Shown: positions 60,237 to 64,000 of the stretch, piece after piece
Layout of the letters: each line of letters starts with the position of its first letter
Numbering within the stretch: position 1 is the stretch's first letter
Assembly: GCF_002245215.1 (NCBI RefSeq)
Contig: NZ_NPMR01000002.1
Span: 62,001 to 126,000, forward strand
Length of the DNA stretch: 64,000 bases
Direction: 5' to 3'
DNA from: Microbacterium sp. Yaish 1
Lineage (GTDB): Bacteria; Actinomycetota; Actinomycetes; Actinomycetales; Microbacteriaceae
The notes under the pieces: model-generated
What the model was told of the DNA's origin: nothing
Database searches by the model: none
Seen by the model: only the letters and a program-made list of their open reading frames with translations
Position numbers and translations under genes: made by a program

Positions 60237-60716
60237 ATGGACCACGTGGACCGGATCCTCGAACAGTGGGCACGCGAGAAACCCGGGCTCGACGTGAGCC
60301 CGATGGCCGTCATCGGGCGACTCGGGCGGGCTGCCGCATCCGTCGATGCGCGGCTCGCCGCGACCTTCGCGAGCCACGGCATCGACGCCGCGACTTTCGA
60401 CGTCCTCGCGACCTTGACCCGGCAGGGCGCGCCCTATGAGCTGACGCCGGCCGCACTCGCTGCCGACGCCATGATCACCTCCAGTGCCGTCGCGCAGCGG
60501 CTGAACCGGCTCGAGGGTCTCGGCTACGTCAGCCGCCATCCCGACCCGGCCGACGGGCGGGGCAAGATCGTCCGGCTGACCGCGGAGGGTCGCGCCGTCG
60601 TCGAACGCGTGCTCCCCGACCATCTGGAGACCGAGCGGGTAGCGCTCGCTCCGCTCTCGGACCCCGAACAGGCGCAGCTCGCCAAGCTGCTCTCCCGACT
60701 CGCCCCCGGTGGGTAA
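60237..60716 (+). CDS. MarR family transcriptional regulator
   Basis: A 159-residue winged-helix regulator. ATFDVLATLTRQGAPYELTPA is the start of the DNA-binding domain, AADAMITSSAVAQRLNRLEG the recognition region and RHPDPADGRGKIVRLTAEG the wing. It sits divergently next to the EamA gene with two 14-base operators between them, the classic layout of a MarR repressor controlling an efflux or uptake pump and itself. The ATG follows TAGGAT by seven bases and lacks a ribosome-binding site. The inducing ligand is unknown. Confidence 0.93.
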   Translation: MDHVDRILEQWAREKPGLDVSPMAVIGRLGRAAASVDARLAATFASHGIDAATFDVLATLTRQGAPYELTPAALAADAMITSSAVAQRLNRLEGLGYVSRHPDPADGRGKIVRLTAEGRAVVERVLPDHLETERVALAPLSDPEQAQLAKLLSRLAPGG

Positions 60717-60764
60717 GACCTGCGAGTTCCGCCGCGCGGCGGATTCGGCCGGAGGCTCGCTGGT

Positions 60765-60770
60765 TAGACT
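60765..60770 (+). promoter_or_regulatory. -10 hexamer TAGACT of lemA
   Basis: TAGACT gives a transcript start near 60777 and a leader of about 18 bases containing GAGAGAGGGG, a fitting ribosome-binding site for the ATG at 60795. Confidence 0.5.
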
Positions 60771-60794
60771 GGTCGCGGAGAGAGGGGACATGCA

Positions 60795-61361
60795 ATGGAG
60801 TGGCTGATCCCGGTCATCGTCGTCGTCGCACTGCTTGCCATCGTCGGCATCTATCTGTGGGCGACGTACAACTCGCTCGTGGCGCTGAACGTCCGTGTCG
60901 ACGAGGCCTGGAGCGACATCACGGTGCAGTTGAAGCGCCGCGCCGACCTGCTCCCCAACCTCATCGACACCGTTCGTGGCTACGCCGCTCACGAGAAGGC
61001 GGTGTTCGAGAACGTCACCCGTGCCCGCGCGGAGATCCTGTCGGCGAGCGGACCCGCGGAGGCGGGCGTGGCGGAAGGCCACGTGCAGCAGGCTCTGAAG
61101 TCGCTCTTCGCGGTTGCGGAGGCGTACCCCCAGCTGCAGGCCAGCCAGAACTTCCTCCAACTGCAGCAGGCGCTCGTCGACACCGAGGACAAGATCCAGG
61201 CGTCTCGCCGCTTCTACAACGGCGGCGTGCGCGAGCTGAACACCAAGATCAAGGTGTTCCCCAACAACCTGTTCGCCCGCAGCCTCGGATTCACCGAGCG
61301 CGAGTTCTTCGAGGTCGAGAACGGGGCGGCGATCGCCGAGCCCCCGCGCGTCCAGTTCTGA
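60795..61361 (+). CDS. lemA: LemA family protein
   Basis: A 188-residue protein with an N-terminal membrane helix (about 3-24) and a long helical cytoplasmic or surface domain. The family motif ATYNSLVALNVRVDEAWSDI leads into VQLKRRADLLPNLIDTVRGYA, and the C-terminal half has RRFYNGGVRELNTKIKVFPNN and FFEVE. LemA proteins are widespread; no firm biochemical function is known, though some are linked to two-component signalling or membrane proteases. It follows its own TAGACT promoter and lies between the MarR gene and an AI-2E type permease. Confidence 0.93.
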   Translation: MEWLIPVIVVVALLAIVGIYLWATYNSLVALNVRVDEAWSDITVQLKRRADLLPNLIDTVRGYAAHEKAVFENVTRARAEILSASGPAEAGVAEGHVQQALKSLFAVAEAYPQLQASQNFLQLQQALVDTEDKIQASRRFYNGGVRELNTKIKVFPNNLFARSLGFTEREFFEVENGAAIAEPPRVQF

Positions 61362-61413
61362 GCACCCGCTCTGAGACGGCTCCGGGCGGTCGGGCGTGCC
61401 TCCGCCGGAGTCT

Positions 61414-61419
61414 TAGACT
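61414..61419 (+). promoter_or_regulatory. -10 hexamer TAGACT of the AI-2E family gene
   Basis: TAGACT ends six bases before the ATG at 61426, another leaderless arrangement. Confidence 0.55.
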
Positions 61420-61425
61420 GACGGG

Positions 61426-62607
61426 ATGAGCGACGACAAGGTCGGGCGGTCGTTCCTCGACGCCCTGCGCAACCGCACCGTTGCCACCGAGACGTCGACG
61501 AGCATTCCTCGCGGCCTGCGTCTCGCTACGGCGTACTCGTGGCGACTGCTCGTGGTCGCGGCCGCCGCCGGCGTGGCTATCTGGATCATCATCCAGTTGA
61601 AACTGCTCGTCATCCCGCTGCTCATCGCGATCCTCATCGCCGCGCTCCTGTGGCCCGGGCTTCTCTGGATGCTGGAGCACCGCGTGCCGCGCTGGGCCGC
61701 GATCGTGCTGAGCGTGCTCGCGACGATCGCCGTCATATCGGGCCTGCTCTGGCTCGCGATCTGGCAGATCAGCCGGCAGTGGGCATCGGTGCAGGCGCGC
61801 ACGGTCGAAGCGGTCGGTCAGCTGCGCCAGTACCTCATCGACGGACCGCTCCATCTCACCTCGACGGAGATCGACGACCTCCTCCAGCAGGGCTGGGGCT
61901 TCCTCGAGCAACAGGCGTCGTTGCTGTGGTCGGGTGCCCTCGCGATCGGTTCGACCGTGGGTCATGTCGCGACCGGCGCCCTGCTGGTGCTGTTCATCCT
62001 GCTGTGCATCCTCGCTGACGGCGGGCGCATCTGGCGCTGGGTCGTCCGCCTCTTCCCGCGTCAGGCTCGGCCGGCGGTCGACGGCGCCGGGCGCACCGGA
62101 TGGCGCACGGTCGTGACCTACGCCCGGACCCAGCTCCTCGTCGCGACGATCGACGCGACGGGCATCGGTCTGGGCGCCCTGTTCCTCGGCGTGCCGCTGG
62201 CCGCTCCCATCGCGGTGCTGGTGTTCCTCGGAGCGTTCATCCCGTTCGTCGGTGCCGTGGTCACGGGAGCTCTCGCCGTCTTCCTCGCGCTCGTCTACAA
62301 CGGCCCCTGGATCGCCCTGTGGATGCTCGTCATCGTGCTCGGGGTCCAGCAGGTCGAGGGCCACATCCTGCAGCCGCTCCTGATGGGATCCGCGGTCAAG
62401 GTCCACCCGCTCGCCGTCGTCATCGTCGTCGCCGGGGGTGCGATGGTGGCCGGCATCCCGGGGGCCCTGTTCGCCGTGCCGCTGGCGGCATTCGTCAACG
62501 TCGTCGTGCTCTACATATCGCGACGTTCGTGGGAGACAGGGGTCGCCCCGCGACCCGATGAGATGATCTGGAGCACCGTGCCCCGAGACCGGAGGAAGAA
62601 CGCATGA
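61426..62607 (+). CDS. AI-2E family transporter
   Basis: A 393-residue membrane protein with about seven or eight helices, of the AI-2E (TqsA/PerM/YdiK) family. The N-terminal pair (IIQLKLLVIPLLIAILIAALLWP and a following helix) is given in part as LLVIPLLIAILIAALLWP. A cytoplasmic helical region lies near 130-180. The late segments FLGAFIPFVGAVVTGALAV and VQQVEGHILQPLLMG are the family signature. Members export signals or act as Na+/H+ antiporters; no substrate is assigned. It overlaps ilvA by four bases (ATGA). Confidence 0.9.
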   Translation: MSDDKVGRSFLDALRNRTVATETSTSIPRGLRLATAYSWRLLVVAAAAGVAIWIIIQLKLLVIPLLIAILIAALLWPGLLWMLEHRVPRWAAIVLSVLATIAVISGLLWLAIWQISRQWASVQARTVEAVGQLRQYLIDGPLHLTSTEIDDLLQQGWGFLEQQASLLWSGALAIGSTVGHVATGALLVLFILLCILADGGRIWRWVVRLFPRQARPAVDGAGRTGWRTVVTYARTQLLVATIDATGIGLGALFLGVPLAAPIAVLVFLGAFIPFVGAVVTGALAVFLALVYNGPWIALWMLVIVLGVQQVEGHILQPLLMGSAVKVHPLAVVIVVAGGAMVAGIPGALFAVPLAAFVNVVVLYISRRSWETGVAPRPDEMIWSTVPRDRRKNA

Positions 62608-63830
62608 CCGGACCCACTCCGGCCGATCTCGACGCCGCGGCAGCCGTGCTCGACGGCGTCGTCACCCGCACGCCGATGGAATACTCCGAGCACCTCTCGG
62701 ATCTCCTGGGCGTGCCCGTGCACCTGAAGCTCGAGAACCTGCAGCGCACCGGGTCGTTCAAGATCCGCGGTGCGACCTACCGCCTCTCCCGCCTGACGGC
62801 GGAGGAACGCGCTCGCGGTGTGGTCGCGGCCTCGGCGGGCAACCATGCGCAGGGCGTCGCGCTCGCAGCGCAGAAGCTCGGCATCCCCGCGACGATCTTC
62901 ATGCCGCTCGGGGTTCCCGTTCCCAAGCTCCTCGCGACCCGCGGTTACGGCGCGGACGTCGTGCTCGAGGGCGCGACTGTCGAGACGCCGCTCCGGCTGG
63001 CTGCGGAGTTCGCGGAGCGGACGGGCGCGGTGCTCATCCATCCGTTCGACCACCCCGACGTCATCACGGGGCAGGGGACGCTCGGGCTCGAACTCGTCGA
63101 GCAGGTGCCCGACATCGAGACGCTCCTCATCCCCATCGGGGGAGGCGGGCTCATCGCCGGTGTCGCCGCCGCGGTCAAGGGCCGCGCCGCCGCCGAGGGG
63201 CGACGGGTGCGCGTTATCGGCGTCCAGGCGGAGAACGCCGCCGCCTATCCCTCGTCGCTGGCGGCAGGGATGCCGCTGGCGGTCGAGACGACGCCGACCA
63301 TCGCCGACGGCATCGCGGTCGCGCGGCCCGGTGATGAGACGTTCGCGGTGATCCGCGAGCTCGTCGACGAGGTCGTGACCGTTTCGGACGACGACATCGC
63401 CCGCGCGCTCCTGGTGCTCCTCGAGCGTGCGAAGCAGGTCGTCGAGCCGGCGGGGGCCGTCGGCGTCGCCGCGATCCTCGCGGGAAAGGTCACGGCGTCG
63501 GGGCCGACCGTCGCCGTCCTCTCCGGCGGGAACATCGATCCGCTGCTGCTGCAGCGGGTCGTATCCCACGGGCTGGCGGCATCCGGGCGCTACATGACGC
63601 TGCAGATCCCGCTGCCCGACCGTCCCGGTCAGCTCGCACGCGTCTCGGAGCTGCTGTCGGTCGCGGGGGCCAACGTGATCGAGGTGCTGCACACCCGCCA
63701 CGGGCAGGGACTGCAGATCAGCGAGGTGATCCTGCAGCTGAGCGTCGAGACGCGGGGCGAGGAGCACCGCGCACAGGTGATCTCGATCCTCGAGGATGCC
63801 GGCTTCGCGCCGACGGTCGTCGCCGATTGA
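62604..63830 (+). CDS. ilvA: Threonine ammonia-lyase with C-terminal ACT domain
   Basis: A 408-residue PLP enzyme converting threonine to 2-oxobutyrate and ammonia, the first step toward isoleucine or threonine breakdown. K53 in TGSFKIRGA binds PLP, SAGNHAQGVA is the cofactor ring contact and GGGGLIAGVAAAVKG the phosphate loop. LSGGNIDP lies near residue 310. A single C-terminal ACT domain (about 330-405; PDRPGQLARVSELL) is the short regulatory form, shorter than the double-domain IlvA of enterobacteria and longer than TdcB. The start overlaps the AI-2E gene stop. It converges with greA. Confidence 0.93.
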   Translation: MTGPTPADLDAAAAVLDGVVTRTPMEYSEHLSDLLGVPVHLKLENLQRTGSFKIRGATYRLSRLTAEERARGVVAASAGNHAQGVALAAQKLGIPATIFMPLGVPVPKLLATRGYGADVVLEGATVETPLRLAAEFAERTGAVLIHPFDHPDVITGQGTLGLELVEQVPDIETLLIPIGGGGLIAGVAAAVKGRAAAEGRRVRVIGVQAENAAAYPSSLAAGMPLAVETTPTIADGIAVARPGDETFAVIRELVDEVVTVSDDDIARALLVLLERAKQVVEPAGAVGVAAILAGKVTASGPTVAVLSGGNIDPLLLQRVVSHGLAASGRYMTLQIPLPDRPGQLARVSELLSVAGANVIEVLHTRHGQGLQISEVILQLSVETRGEEHRAQVISILEDAGFAPTVVAD

Positions 63831-63854
63831 CGGACGCCGGCGCGAAGCCGAGGG

Positions 63855-64000
63855 TCACTGACCCGAGTAGGTCTCGACCTTGACGATCTCCACGGAGATC
63901 TCGCGTCCGTTGGGCGCGGTGTAGGAGGTCTTGTCGCCCTCCTTGAGGCCCAGGATGGCCTCGCCCAGCGGCGACGCCTCGCTGTAGACGTCGAGTTCGG
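63855..64000 (-). CDS. greA: Transcription elongation factor GreA, C-terminal part (partial at window end)
   Basis: The last 47 or so codons of greA lie on the minus strand; the gene continues beyond base 64000. GreA stimulates transcript cleavage by backtracked RNA polymerase. The visible C-terminal domain reads SPLGEAILGLKEGDKTSYTA, then PNGREISVEIVKVETYSGQ, matching the FKBP-like GreA/GreB C-terminal domain with its conserved S-P-L/I-G-x-A-l-l-G. The N-terminal coiled coil with the catalytic acidic tip is outside the window. It ends 24 bases from the convergent threonine ammonia-lyase gene. Confidence 0.92.
   Translation of the reverse strand, partial: ELDVYSEASPLGEAILGLKEGDKTSYTAPNGREISVEIVKVETYSGQ

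Overview
The window reads as chromosomal DNA of a high-GC actinobacterium of the family Microbacteriaceae, most likely Microbacterium. This is an inference from the very high GC content, the frequent GGATGCC/GGCATCC words, the DUF222/HNH (13E12-type) gene, and gene neighbourhoods common in that family: hemD-hemB-hemL, glmU-prs, rplY-pth-mfd, and eno-ftsB/divIC-like-DUF501-S8 peptidase. About 58 protein genes and two tRNA genes are visible. There is no CRISPR array, prophage, insertion sequence or plasmid-like block.

Layout. 1-3580: end of the haem operon (hemD, hemB, hemL), then rsmA. 3681-9585: a metallophosphoesterase, a convergent orphan Stealth-type sugar-phosphate transferase, and a translationally coupled run of aldo/keto reductase, ispE and an Eis-like acetyltransferase. 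9699-13182: a DUF427 gene and a four-gene osmoprotectant ABC transporter. 13240-18294: an ABC-F ATPase and a MarR regulator (minus strand), then tRNA-Gln abutting glmU and prs. 18457-24158: a P-type ATPase, then a coupled three-gene module of FMN-binding lipoprotein, ApbE and an RnfD/NqrB-like protein fused to a flavin reductase domain. 24266-29367: a frameshifted HNH gene, a 7-bp tandem repeat, a two-component system and corA. 29448-38324: a gluconate/idonate block (gndA, eda, FGGY kinase, 2-hydroxyacid dehydrogenase, GntR, GntP, idnO, idnD). 38375-43650: a tiny membrane protein, rplY, pth, mfd. 43666-49337 (minus): amino-acid antiporter, gdhA, ppc. 49454-53890: mazG, hisS, a membrane-protein/HTH pair behind a striking double operator, and an SGNH hydrolase-methyltransferase fusion. 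53989-59088: eno, ftsB/divIC-like, DUF501, a mycosin-like protease, ndh. 59254-63830: tRNA-Leu(TAA), an EamA transporter divergent from a MarR regulator with shared operators, lemA, an AI-2E family permease, threonine ammonia-lyase. The 3' end of greA closes the window.

Regulation. Many first genes of operons have a TANNNT-like -10 hexamer 6-9 bases before the start codon and no Shine-Dalgarno sequence. These transcripts are probably leaderless, and the hexamers were used to choose starts. Three sets of repeats look like operators: AATGATC(A/G)TATC in the gluconate block, GCTAAGCACTTAGC between the EamA and MarR genes, and GTCAAC-N5-GTTGAC-like repeats over the promoter at 51427-51455.

The features most worth following are the flavin electron-transfer module (21196-24158), the membrane-protein/HTH pair (51415-52297), the tRNA-Gln/glmU junction, the short-armed tRNA-Leu(TAA) whose antisense strand supplies the end of a transporter gene, and the SGNH-methyltransferase fusion. 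No gap between genes exceeds about 210 bases.
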